A stretch of DNA of 59,611 nucleotides. It comes from Sediminibacterium salmoneum NBRC 103935 (GTDB lineage Bacteria; Bacteroidota; Bacteroidia; Chitinophagales; Chitinophagaceae). Positions 34,783-43,113 of the stretch are shown in pieces. The stretch's first letter is position 1, and each line of letters opens with the position of its first letter. A model generated the notes under the pieces. The model searched no databases and was not told the DNA's origin. It worked only from the letters and a program-made list of their open reading frames with translations. The translations under genes and the position numbers were made by a program. Location of the stretch: the NCBI RefSeq assembly GCF_000511175.1, contig NZ_KI866530.1:968917-1028527 (forward strand). Reading direction: 5' to 3'.

Positions 34783-36699
34783 ATGCAAAATCTTTTAACA
34801 ATGGTAGACTCTTTCGAAAAAATAGAAGTCAAAATATATCCAACGCCAGCAGATGGCTCAATTTACGCAGCTCAGGTAATTGCTCAACTTATCCGGGATA
34901 AAGCAGCCAATGGCGAAAAAGTGGTATTAGGAATGGCTACCGGCTCTACTCCCATTAAAATGTATGCCGAGCTGGTTCGGATGCATCGGGAAGAAGGATT
35001 GAGTTTTAAAAATGTAATTACGTTTAACCTGGATGAATATTATCCCATTGATAAAGATGCTTACCAGAGTTACTGGAGCTTTATGCATCGCAATCTTTTC
35101 AATCATATAGATATTGACCCGAAGAACATTCATTTACCCAACGGCAATGCTCCCAAGGAAGAAATGAAAAAATATTGCGCTTCTTATGAGCAAGCCATTG
35201 AAGCAGCCGGAGGAATTGATTTACAGGTATTGGGGATAGGACAAAACGGACATATTGGTTTCAACGAACCCGGTTCGAGTATTTTGTCTAAAACCAGATT
35301 GGTGAATTTAGAAAACAGCACCCGCCTGGCGAATTCCTATGAATTTGGTACCATTACCAAAGTACCCAGATTGGCGGTAACAATGGGGATCAGTACTATT
35401 TTAAAAGCCAAAAAAATCATTTTACTTGCCTGGGGCAACAAAGCCAGCATTGTTGCCAAATCGGTTGAAGGAAATGTAACAGAAAGTATTCCGGCAAGTA
35501 TATTACAGCAACACAACGATTGCACTTTCATCATTGACCAAACCGCTTCTACCGAACTTACCAGGATTAAATCTCCCTGGTTAACGGGTGATTGTGTATG
35601 GACGAAACAAATGATTAAAAGAGCAGTGGTAAACCTGGCACTGAAATTAAATAAATCAGTGCTTAGCCTTACTTTACACGACTATACAGAAAATGGTCTC
35701 TCTGATTTACTGGTAGAACAGGATGATGCTTACGAAATTAACCTGCAGGTTTTTTACATGCTGAGAGATACTATTACCGGATGGCCAGGCGGCAAACCCA
35801 ATGCAGTAATTCCTGCGCATCCGGAAAGATCGGAACCCCATCCAAAAAAATGCCTGATTTTCTCTCCTCACCCTGATGACGACATCATTAGTATGGGAGG
35901 TACATTCATGCGTTTACACGATCAGGGTCATGAAGTACATGTGGCGTATCAGACCAGCGGAAATATTGCGGTAACAGATGAATTTGTTACCCGATTCATT
36001 GATTTCGCAGTAGGATTTGAAGAAATGTTCGGAGTAGACAACAGCAAGAGTATTGAACAGCTAAGCTCAGCAGAACGCTTTATTGCTTCCAAGAAAAAAG
36101 ACCAGATGGATACCAGAGAAATCAGGGCCATCAAGGGATTAATCAGAAGAGGAGAAGCAAAAGCCACCTGCAGGTATGTAGGACTACCTGAGGGCAGATG
36201 GCATTTTATGAATATGCCTTTTTATGAAACCGGTACTATAGAAAAAAAGCCGCTGGGTGAAGAAGACATTTTGATTACTATGGAACTCTTGAGAAAGATT
36301 AAACCTCATCAGGTTTATTGTGCAGGAGATTTAGCTGATCCGCATGGCACCCATCGTGTTTGTCTGGAAGCCGTTTTTGAAGCACTAAGAAGAATTAAAG
36401 CTGCCGGTGATGATTGGGTAAAAGATTGCTGGGTGTGGTTGTACAAAGGCGCATGGCAGGAATGGGATATTGCAGAAATTGAAATGGCCATTCCAATGAG
36501 CCCTGACCAGGTTAAGAAAAAGCGTTTTGGCATTTTTATTCATCAATCACAAAAAGATATGGTGCCTTTCCAGGGTTCTGATAACAGGGAATTCTGGCAA
36601 CGCGCCGAGGACAGAAATGCCAATACAGCTAATTTATATGCAGCATTGGGAATGACCAAATACGCTGCAATGGAAGCATTTGTTCGTTGGCATTACTAG
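34783..36699 (+). CDS. nagB: Glucosamine-6-phosphate deaminase fused to a PIG-L-type deacetylase domain
   Basis: This 638-residue protein has two parts. Residues about 8-265 are NagB: VLGMATGSTPIKMY, FNLDEYY, LGIGQNGHIGFNEPGS with the catalytic His, which convert glucosamine 6-phosphate to fructose 6-phosphate and ammonia. Residues about 360-600 are PIG-L/LmbE-like: IFSPHPDDDIISMGGT (zinc-binding HPDD) and GDLADPHGTHRVCLEAV (third ligand His). PIG-L enzymes remove N-acetyl groups from GlcNAc-containing molecules. This fusion is seen in other Bacteroidota. It could deacetylate and then deaminate GlcNAc-6-phosphate, replacing NagA, but that is inference. A second possible start is Met7 at 34801. 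Confidence 0.9.
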   Translation: MQNLLTMVDSFEKIEVKIYPTPADGSIYAAQVIAQLIRDKAANGEKVVLGMATGSTPIKMYAELVRMHREEGLSFKNVITFNLDEYYPIDKDAYQSYWSFMHRNLFNHIDIDPKNIHLPNGNAPKEEMKKYCASYEQAIEAAGGIDLQVLGIGQNGHIGFNEPGSSILSKTRLVNLENSTRLANSYEFGTITKVPRLAVTMGISTILKAKKIILLAWGNKASIVAKSVEGNVTESIPASILQQHNDCTFIIDQTASTELTRIKSPWLTGDCVWTKQMIKRAVVNLALKLNKSVLSLTLHDYTENGLSDLLVEQDDAYEINLQVFYMLRDTITGWPGGKPNAVIPAHPERSEPHPKKCLIFSPHPDDDIISMGGTFMRLHDQGHEVHVAYQTSGNIAVTDEFVTRFIDFAVGFEEMFGVDNSKSIEQLSSAERFIASKKKDQMDTREIRAIKGLIRRGEAKATCRYVGLPEGRWHFMNMPFYETGTIEKKPLGEEDILITMELLRKIKPHQVYCAGDLADPHGTHRVCLEAVFEALRRIKAAGDDWVKDCWVWLYKGAWQEWDIAEIEMAIPMSPDQVKKKRFGIFIHQSQKDMVPFQGSDNREFWQRAEDRNANTANLYAALGMTKYAAMEAFVRWHY

Positions 36700-36710
36700 C
36701 CCTACTTTTG
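36679..36710 (+). promoter_or_regulatory. Promoter of the PAP2_C gene inside the end of nagB
   Basis: TTTG at 36679-36682, a 20-nt spacer and TACTTTTG at 36703-36710, a good match to the Bacteroidota consensus. The -7 element ends four bases before the ATG at 36715 and the -33 lies within the last codons of nagB, so the gene can be expressed separately with a leaderless mRNA. Confidence 0.6.
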
Positions 36711-36714
36711 CGGC

Positions 36715-37335
36715 ATGATGAAAAAAACCTGGGAAGAATTTCTAAGGAACAAGAAGTTTAGAAATAAACTTGCCCTGGGAATTCTGGTGTTGGTATTATT
36801 AGTGGCATTCCTACCCTACTATTTTGCATTTATCGAAGCCAGAAAGGGCATTGTAATCAATGACCTGTTACTAGATTATATAGATAGTGTGAATGTTTCT
36901 ATCCCAACCTTTATTATCATTTGGTCATTAAGTCTCTGGAGTCTGTATATCAACCTAAAATCACCTGTTCGCCTGCTGCAAATGCTTTGGGCCTTCAATG
37001 TGCTTTCCTTATCCAGAATTCTGAGCATTTATCTGGTGCCTCTTGAACCCCCAGCTGATCTGATTGAGTTAATTGACCCTATTACCAATACCATCTATGG
37101 AGCAAGATTCATCACAAAGGATTTGTTTTTTTCCGGACATACGGCTACCCTTGTAACCTTTGCCTTGTGCATGCAAAAAAAACTTCACAAAGTCATTGTC
37201 TTTTCAGGAGCTATAGCAGTTGGAATCCTGGTCCTGATTCAGCATGTTCATTACACCATTGATGTAATTGCTGCATTTATTTTTCCTTTCTTTCTTGTTC
37301 CGATTGCTAAAAGAATCTGCAAGCCATTTATTTAA
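36715..37335 (+). CDS. Sphingomyelin-synthase-like (PAP2_C) membrane phosphotransferase
   Basis: This 206-residue integral membrane protein has about five helices: 17-37, 60-76, 82-103, 142-172 and 182-200. The sequence KDLFFSGHTATLVTF near 138 and HVHYTIDVIAAF near 178 reproduce the SGHT and HYTxDV motifs of sphingomyelin synthase and related PAP2_C enzymes, where two His and one Asp form the catalytic triad. Those enzymes move a phosphocholine or phosphoethanolamine head group to ceramide. Its position, converging on the inositol-lipid operon, makes a ceramide head-group transferase plausible; a simple lipid phosphatase is the alternative. A second ATG at 36718 is possible. Confidence 0.75.
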   Translation: MMKKTWEEFLRNKKFRNKLALGILVLVLLVAFLPYYFAFIEARKGIVINDLLLDYIDSVNVSIPTFIIIWSLSLWSLYINLKSPVRLLQMLWAFNVLSLSRILSIYLVPLEPPADLIELIDPITNTIYGARFITKDLFFSGHTATLVTFALCMQKKLHKVIVFSGAIAVGILVLIQHVHYTIDVIAAFIFPFFLVPIAKRICKPFI

Positions 37336-37352
37336 CTGATCCCCTGGCGCTT

Positions 37353-38276
37353 TTACTTAAGAGCGTCTATTGCTTTTTCAACAGAACGGTGTACCCAGCT
37401 TTTTGAATGAATAAACCGTTGGAAAAGCCAGATGCCAGTGATGGCACATACAATACCTGCAAGAACATCCAGTACATAATGATGACTACTGTAAACTGCG
37501 GCAAACCAGATACCTAACATGATTGTGCCAAATACCCAGGTAACCCGACCGAGTTTATTCCGGATAGCATAATACAAGACGATGAGTGGATAAGAAGAGT
37601 GCAGAGAGGGCATAGCTGCAAATACATTCGAGCTCTTTTCATAAAGGCCCTTAAATACTTCTATACCAAAAAACTCGTCGAACCTATAGAGTCCTGCTGT
37701 GTTTCCCTTTGTATTGGCAATAAAATCAAATCCAAATTGTTGTACATACCATGGCGGAGCAGCCGGATAAATATAGTAAACACAAAATCCAAGAAGATTA
37801 ACCAATAAAAAAGTAAGAGAGAAATAAAAAAACTCGCGCTTGCGGGTAAAAAACAACACGGCGGCAAAAGCAAGAGGTACCGGAATCCAGCTTAAATAGA
37901 ATATACCTGTAAGTACATCTAAAGTGGCATTATGATTCATCAGCCAGAATTCATTGGGGGTAACTACGGATCCTTTATAATTGAATCCGAATATACTTTT
38001 CTCCAGATTGTATAATTCACGGATACTTACTGTATTGTACTCATAATTCGGGAATGCTTTCATATAATCAAATATGATCCAGAAAACAATGAATACGGTA
38101 AACCCAAGAATAAACTTTCGGGTTACTGCTGATAAATAATACATGATATTGAACAAACCAACCAGCACAAGTTGATCTGTCTTAAACCCTATCAGAAAAT
38201 AAGACAATAGCAGATAAGCAAGAGAAAAAAATAAAACCAATAAGGTTGCTTTTATCTTCTTCGATTTTAATGGCAT
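37353..38276 (-). CDS. Inositol-phosphorylceramide synthase-like enzyme (AUR1/PAP2 type)
   Basis: This 307-residue membrane protein has about eight hydrophobic segments and the PAP2/AUR1 motifs FAAMPSLHSSYPLIVLYY near 225 and YSSHHYVLDVLAG near 270, with the catalytic His, His, Asp. The middle loop YIYPAAPPWYVQQFG is typical of the AUR1-like branch. Fungal Aur1 and its Bacteroides homologue transfer phosphoinositol onto ceramide. Here it is the last gene of the operon with inositol-phosphate synthase and a CDP-alcohol phosphatidyltransferase, which strongly supports that role. The ATG at 38276 is preferred over an in-frame TTG at 38285. It lies 9 nt after the DUF4833 gene. Confidence 0.85.
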   Translation of the reverse strand: MPLKSKKIKATLLVLFFSLAYLLLSYFLIGFKTDQLVLVGLFNIMYYLSAVTRKFILGFTVFIVFWIIFDYMKAFPNYEYNTVSIRELYNLEKSIFGFNYKGSVVTPNEFWLMNHNATLDVLTGIFYLSWIPVPLAFAAVLFFTRKREFFYFSLTFLLVNLLGFCVYYIYPAAPPWYVQQFGFDFIANTKGNTAGLYRFDEFFGIEVFKGLYEKSSNVFAAMPSLHSSYPLIVLYYAIRNKLGRVTWVFGTIMLGIWFAAVYSSHHYVLDVLAGIVCAITGIWLFQRFIHSKSWVHRSVEKAIDALK

Positions 38277-38285
38277 ACAAATCAA

Positions 38286-38909
38286 TTATGGTTTAAATCT
38301 TTCCATGATGGGTTTATTGGTAGCCGCTTCCTTTCCCTTCATTTCAATATATCTTACATTCGGATTAAATAGTGTACCACCAGGATCAATCTGAATGTAA
38401 ACTCGTTTTATTTCGGATTCTTTGTTATTGATAAGGGTATACATTTTGTAGGTATTATCTGAAGGAGATTTTTTTAAGGTAAATTCCTTCTTCTTATAAG
38501 CAACCAGTTGAATGGTAAAGCTACCGTCCTTGTTCTTTTTAGAAATAGTTCCATAAGCAAATGCCTTCTGTATAAAATTCAACTCTTTGCGCATACCTCC
38601 CTCTGGATAACGGATCCAAAAGACTTTTACAGGTGTACTTTCATCCAACTCTCCCTTGTCATTTACATTCAGAGAATAAATAACCGTGTTGGTATTGGTG
38701 GTTCTCTGTAAATAAAACAACTGATTCTTAATACCTGCAGGAACCGGAAATGTATCCTGTGGGTCCGTTTCAAAATTCAACTTATTTTCAGCCACTCCAG
38801 TTGAGGCAATTACAAAATTTACACTACTAATTAACCCCACGAGTATCATAAAACCCCAAACTTGCTTTCTCACTAAATTCACGCCTGACAATTTTTCTTT
38901 TTTTAACAT
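38286..38909 (-). CDS. DUF4833 family exported protein (copy 1)
   Basis: This 207-residue protein has one hydrophobic segment near 14-36 (VWGFMILVGLISSVNFVIAS), a signal peptide or anchor, then a periplasmic domain. The conserved blocks are KNQLFYLQRTTNTNTVIYSLNVNDKGELD, PVKVFWIRYPEGGMRKELNFIQKAFAYG and KRVYIQIDPGGTLFNPNVRYIEMKG. This pattern is DUF4833, of unknown function. A paralogue lies at 47068. Location between the CDP-alcohol phosphatidyltransferase and the AUR1-like synthase places it in inositol-lipid metabolism, perhaps in handling the lipid in the periplasm; that is inference. Confidence 0.8.
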   Translation of the reverse strand: MLKKEKLSGVNLVRKQVWGFMILVGLISSVNFVIASTGVAENKLNFETDPQDTFPVPAGIKNQLFYLQRTTNTNTVIYSLNVNDKGELDESTPVKVFWIRYPEGGMRKELNFIQKAFAYGTISKKNKDGSFTIQLVAYKKKEFTLKKSPSDNTYKMYTLINNKESEIKRVYIQIDPGGTLFNPNVRYIEMKGKEAATNKPIMERFKP

Positions 38910-38960
38910 TACAAATTCTTATAAAAGCCATCTACCAATCCACCCTGCTGCATTATATAA

Positions 38961-39692
38961 TTATCCTTCTGCATTTTGCTTGTCCTTCATATCCAATGCA
39001 TTTTTTGCATCCAGCAACCTTTTAAAGGCTGTGTAATTCGTAAGTACTGCCATAATAGTTAAGGGGAATGTGAAGACGGAAATGGTCTCGAATACCTGAA
39101 CACTGGTACCCGGCAAATACATTTTAAACTCCCCGCCAATAAAATAGGCCGTAATACCACAGGCAATTGCAGTAACACCAATAGTGATAACTCTTTCAGG
39201 TCTTTGCATCAGCCCTTCCTTACATTCTACACCCAGCCCTTCAGCTCTAGCGCGGGTATAACTTACCATAAGGGAACCAATCATGGCAATAAAGGCAAAA
39301 AGTGAACTATAGAAATAATTATGTGAAATCAGGTAGTAACAAATACCCAGAAATAATACCAGCTCACTGTACCTATCCAAAACAGAATCGAACAAAGCGC
39401 CAAAGGAAGATGACATTTTACCCAATCTGGCAACTTGTCCATCCAACATGTCGAATACGCCTGCAAATAACACCAATGCTCCGGCCCAGCCAATATAACT
39501 CAATTCTCCTCTATGACCCTTCTCAGCTCCCTCAATAAATATGGCGGTGACCAGTATGTTCAACAGCAATCCGATAAAAGTAACCGCATTGGGTGTAAGC
39601 CCCAGTTTAATTAAAAATTTAACAAAGGGGTTAATCACAACATAAATGGCTTGTTGTGCTTTATCTCTGAATCTTGGCTTTGAATGGTTCAT
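38961..39692 (-). CDS. CDP-alcohol phosphatidyltransferase (probable phosphatidylinositol-phosphate synthase)
   Basis: This 243-residue membrane protein has the complete CDP-alcohol phosphotransferase signature: D-M-L-DG-Q-V-AR, then G eight residues after AR, then two Asp at four-residue spacing (FDMLDGQVARLG and GALFDSVLDRY, about 82-108). Several transmembrane helices surround it. It swaps CMP of CDP-diacylglycerol for an alcohol. In an operon that starts with myo-inositol-phosphate synthase and a PgpA-like phosphatase, inositol phosphate is the likely acceptor, giving phosphatidylinositol phosphate. Phosphatidylglycerol-phosphate or phosphatidylserine synthesis cannot be excluded from sequence alone. 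Confidence 0.85.
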   Translation of the reverse strand: MNHSKPRFRDKAQQAIYVVINPFVKFLIKLGLTPNAVTFIGLLLNILVTAIFIEGAEKGHRGELSYIGWAGALVLFAGVFDMLDGQVARLGKMSSSFGALFDSVLDRYSELVLFLGICYYLISHNYFYSSLFAFIAMIGSLMVSYTRARAEGLGVECKEGLMQRPERVITIGVTAIACGITAYFIGGEFKMYLPGTSVQVFETISVFTFPLTIMAVLTNYTAFKRLLDAKNALDMKDKQNAEG

Positions 39693-39733
39693 TTTAAAAA
39701 ATTGAATTCAATTTTTATATATCCTTGTTTAAA

Positions 39734-42289
39734 TTAAAAGTCAACTCTAAATCTGGTTCTTATACCATAAGGTGAAATACCAGGATTATCCAAGTAACTC
39801 AATCGTTTTACAAAATCTACTCGAAGAACATTGAAAATATTCTCAACCCCAATACTGGCTTCCATATAAGGTTTGGCAGGATCCAGTGCAAAAGTTGTGG
39901 TAGCGCCATTAATGGTTGGGTACTTAAATAAATTGGGATTCAATGATGGATTATTCTCATTCCTCACTCCACCATATAATATTTTAAATGAAGCTACTTC
40001 TCTGAATTTCAATTTTTTCAACAAGGGAATTCTGTTAAATACAATACCCATGAAGTGATGTACCCAGGTAAAGGAAGCATAACGGTCACTCACAAATTCC
40101 AAGAAGTTCATCATATTATAAGAGTTCAGCTGGTAGGCAAAAGTCTGATTGGCTCTGTGAACAGTCAGCAATGGGAATGGAACCTGACCAAAAGTATATC
40201 CCCCTTCCAACGTTGCATCAGCATACCCTAATCGTCCCATGTAATTTCGCTTTTCAATACGCAAATCCAGTTTCTGATAATTGTACTGCCCACCCAACAA
40301 ACCTTTAACACCAGCGGCTGCACTTAAAGTAAAAATGGGATACTTTGTAAAAATGGGGATACGGTATATTTTACCCTGATAGAATTTTTCATTGGGTGCA
40401 TAACGAATCTGACCATTGATTTCAGTGGTAATTACATTTTGAATATTATCATTATTCGCCTTGGTATACGTTAAAATACCAGCTGGTTGCTGGTGCCAGT
40501 TTTTAAATCCAACACTAAATGATAATCTGTTCTTAAATTCTTTTACATATTCCGCCTGATAGATATTATTATACAACCATCTTTCATTGTTTCCTCTTTT
40601 AAAGGAAAGCAAGAAGTTGTCTTCCTGTACAAACTCTAAATCCTGTCCTGGAATTTTTGTATCGCTCTTTGCACTGATTCTTATATAGTTCAGCGGGAAT
40701 GTATAAATAGACTTGTTGTTTAAGGAGTAAGTTGCACTCAGGAATCCCTTCCATTGCTTATCATTAAACCCGTAGGCACCATAGGTTTCAAAATACAAAC
40801 GCTTACTTAAAACCGGCGTTGTTCTTCCACCCACACGCAACCTAAATCCCTCAACCGGGTTAAAGCTATAGAAAGTGTTAACAGGTCCAATTTCAACTGG
40901 ACCAAGATTTCCATACCCTGCAAACAATAAAGTAAAAAGTGCCATGGCCCTTCTGAATGAAGGCATTTTCTCCAGACTATCAATATTGCTATATACTTTT
41001 GACTCAGGTATAGACAAAGGATTGTGTCTACGCGACTGCCAGAAACTGTCTGGCATCTTGCTGATTACCGCATCATTTCTTACGATTGCAGGTCCCTGAA
41101 AAATGGAATCAGCCAATGGCTTATTGGTAGTGAAACCTTTGTAAGACACGGTTCGCTCACCAAAAAATCCACCACTGGTACTACTTTTACTCAAGCCCAT
41201 ATCAGCCATCAGATTACTTTTGACCACATGGTACTTTTTATCCTCCCCTCTTTCAAAATCTAAATCAGCATGTAATTCCTTAATCCAGTTGATATTGGCA
41301 TTTCTACTGATGAACATATTGATTTTCTGAACAGCATAGTTACCATCCAATGTAATAAACATATTTCCCCTAAATAACAAATCATTGGTATTACGGGGAG
41401 TAAAATACAATTTCACCAACTTTGTACCATAGTCATCAACGACGGTATCTCTGATATAGTACATATAGAATGTAGGAGCCGCATTAGCAATAGGACTCAG
41501 AAACTGGTAAGTGAAAATGGGAATATTATTTTCGTAAATATCAATATTCTCATACAACCGATTCAGTAAGGAGCTCAATCCATCATTGTCGATATAACTA
41601 CCGAAATTTACTTTTTTCTCGCCTAAGATTATTGACTTGGAGGCCGAAGGATCTTTACGGAGGTATTGTTTAGAGAGGCGTTCCTCCATATAAATGGGGA
41701 TCAAGGATTTACCACTTAGTTTAGAACTATCCCTGTTTTCAAAGAGAAAATTATACTTTTTCAGCATGCGGGAATTGGTAACCTTATCATTGGCACTGCT
41801 CAATGCTGCCTGAATTTTTTCATACTGTTCATACTCCACATAATCATAACTAGCTACTTTATTGTTTTCCCTGTTCTCAATCACTTTTCTAATCAATTCA
41901 ACTGCTGGATTGTCTTTGTTCCGATATTTTGCCCTCTTATTAGTGGTTACGGTTACATTGGTCAATAAAGTGGGGTCTGGTCCTAATTCAATATTTAGTT
42001 CCTGTATTTTAAAACGATTCACCGTAAACTGAACCTGACGAAACCCTACTGAACTTACTACCACTTTATTGATAGTAGTATTGGTAATAATCATGTATCT
42101 GCCAAGGCTATCTGTTAACACACCTCGCCCTTTCAAAAAATACACACTCACCCCCTGTAGAGGCTTCTTGGTGATGGAGTCTATCACTATTCCTTTTACA
42201 ACAGTTTCCTGCGCCCTTATTTGTTGAACAAAGAAAAAACTCATCATAATGATGATGATTCTAAAACCCAGTTTGTCTTTCATAGACAT
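39734..42289 (-). CDS. DUF5686 outer-membrane protein with carboxypeptidase-like regulatory domain
   Basis: This 851-residue protein has a signal peptide (LGFRIIIIMMSFFFVQQIRAQ), an N-terminal carboxypeptidase-like regulatory domain (about 28-105, VVKGIVIDSITKKPLQGVSVYFLKGRGVLTDSLGRY), a long middle domain and a C-terminal beta-barrel region ending in the aromatic RTRFRVDF. This is the DUF5686 architecture, a large Bacteroidota family of presumed outer-membrane proteins without a known role. It directly abuts gtrA (no gap) in the inositol-lipid operon, so an involvement in placing or moving the lipid at the outer membrane is a testable guess. It is not a TonB-dependent receptor: no plug domain is seen. 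Confidence 0.82.
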   Translation of the reverse strand: MSMKDKLGFRIIIIMMSFFFVQQIRAQETVVKGIVIDSITKKPLQGVSVYFLKGRGVLTDSLGRYMIITNTTINKVVVSSVGFRQVQFTVNRFKIQELNIELGPDPTLLTNVTVTTNKRAKYRNKDNPAVELIRKVIENRENNKVASYDYVEYEQYEKIQAALSSANDKVTNSRMLKKYNFLFENRDSSKLSGKSLIPIYMEERLSKQYLRKDPSASKSIILGEKKVNFGSYIDNDGLSSLLNRLYENIDIYENNIPIFTYQFLSPIANAAPTFYMYYIRDTVVDDYGTKLVKLYFTPRNTNDLLFRGNMFITLDGNYAVQKINMFISRNANINWIKELHADLDFERGEDKKYHVVKSNLMADMGLSKSSTSGGFFGERTVSYKGFTTNKPLADSIFQGPAIVRNDAVISKMPDSFWQSRRHNPLSIPESKVYSNIDSLEKMPSFRRAMALFTLLFAGYGNLGPVEIGPVNTFYSFNPVEGFRLRVGGRTTPVLSKRLYFETYGAYGFNDKQWKGFLSATYSLNNKSIYTFPLNYIRISAKSDTKIPGQDLEFVQEDNFLLSFKRGNNERWLYNNIYQAEYVKEFKNRLSFSVGFKNWHQQPAGILTYTKANNDNIQNVITTEINGQIRYAPNEKFYQGKIYRIPIFTKYPIFTLSAAAGVKGLLGGQYNYQKLDLRIEKRNYMGRLGYADATLEGGYTFGQVPFPLLTVHRANQTFAYQLNSYNMMNFLEFVSDRYASFTWVHHFMGIVFNRIPLLKKLKFREVASFKILYGGVRNENNPSLNPNLFKYPTINGATTTFALDPAKPYMEASIGVENIFNVLRVDFVKRLSYLDNPGISPYGIRTRFRVDF

Positions 42290-42667
42290 TTATTTAAATA
42301 CAAATCTCCCCTGCAACAGATAATTATAAAAAATACCAACTAACAGAGAAATTAAAAATTTTGAAAAAATATAATTTGCATGTACAACCTGAACCATCAA
42401 CGTCATCCCTACAATATTTAAAATGAAATTTCCCACCCACACTAAAAAATAACGAAAGGCCTGCACAAAAACCGGTTTTGATCCCCCGGTAAAAACCCAA
42501 TTCCTACCCAACAAAAAATTCACAAGCCCTCCGGTAATGGTGCCGATCGCAGCACCCAAAACTGCATATAACTTAACCCACTCTACCATCAGCACTGTCA
42601 TTGAAAAATCAATAACCGTTGCAATTAACGAAGATGCCTGGGCTTTTATGAAAGCAGATTTTACCAT
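42290..42667 (-). CDS. GtrA family membrane protein
   Basis: This 125-residue protein has four transmembrane helices and the GtrA pattern FIKAQASSLIATVIDFSMTVLM ... ITGGLVNFLLGRNWVF ... NYLLQGRFVFK. GtrA proteins are small flippase-like partners that often move polyprenyl-linked sugars across the inner membrane, or accompany membrane glycosyltransferases. It overlaps the PgpA-like gene by 7 nt and abuts the DUF5686 gene. In an inositol-lipid operon it could move a lipid or lipid-linked sugar, but no dedicated glycosyltransferase is present here to act with it. Confidence 0.85.
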   Translation of the reverse strand: MVKSAFIKAQASSLIATVIDFSMTVLMVEWVKLYAVLGAAIGTITGGLVNFLLGRNWVFTGGSKPVFVQAFRYFLVWVGNFILNIVGMTLMVQVVHANYIFSKFLISLLVGIFYNYLLQGRFVFK

Positions 42668-43113
42668 AGATGTAAAAGAAGAAATAAATGCAGAATGATA
42701 TTACTATAAATACCTGCCAACACATCATCCCCCATCACTCCCCAGCCTCCAGGCATTTGCTCCAGCCTTCGAATCAACAAAGGCTTAAGAATGTCAAAAA
42801 ACCTGAAAAGCCCCAAGGCAAGTAAAACATTCACAAATGAAACCGGAATAAACAGCAAGGCAACCAGCATACCTGCCACTTCATCAATCACCACTTTGCT
42901 GCTATCCTTCCCCCATTTTTTTTCAACTTCGTTACCAGCCCAGATTCCATAAACAATAACAACCAATACAGAACCTATAACCATCCAGGTATCAGGTACA
43001 GCTACTGCAACCATCCATATAAGTGCAGTTGCAATAGCTGCTACCGTACCTCCACCTTTTTTTATAAAACCAATTCCAAAAAAGCTGGACAATATCTCAT
43101 GAACTTTTATCAT
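42661..43113 (-). CDS. PgpA-like membrane phosphatase (probable phosphatidylinositol-phosphate phosphatase)
   Basis: This 150-residue membrane protein has four hydrophobic segments and the PgpA signatures GFIKKGGGTVAAIATA near 15-30 and VVIDEVAGMLVAL near 75, plus FRFFDILKPLLIRRLEQMPGGWGVMGDDVLAG. PgpA removes the phosphate of phosphatidylglycerol phosphate. In this operon, between inositol-phosphate synthase (4-nt ATGA overlap) and GtrA, the substrate is more likely phosphatidylinositol phosphate, as proposed for the homologous Bacteroides cluster. A housekeeping PgpA role remains possible. Confidence 0.85.
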   Translation of the reverse strand: MIKVHEILSSFFGIGFIKKGGGTVAAIATALIWMVAVAVPDTWMVIGSVLVVIVYGIWAGNEVEKKWGKDSSKVVIDEVAGMLVALLFIPVSFVNVLLALGLFRFFDILKPLLIRRLEQMPGGWGVMGDDVLAGIYSNIILHLFLLLHLW

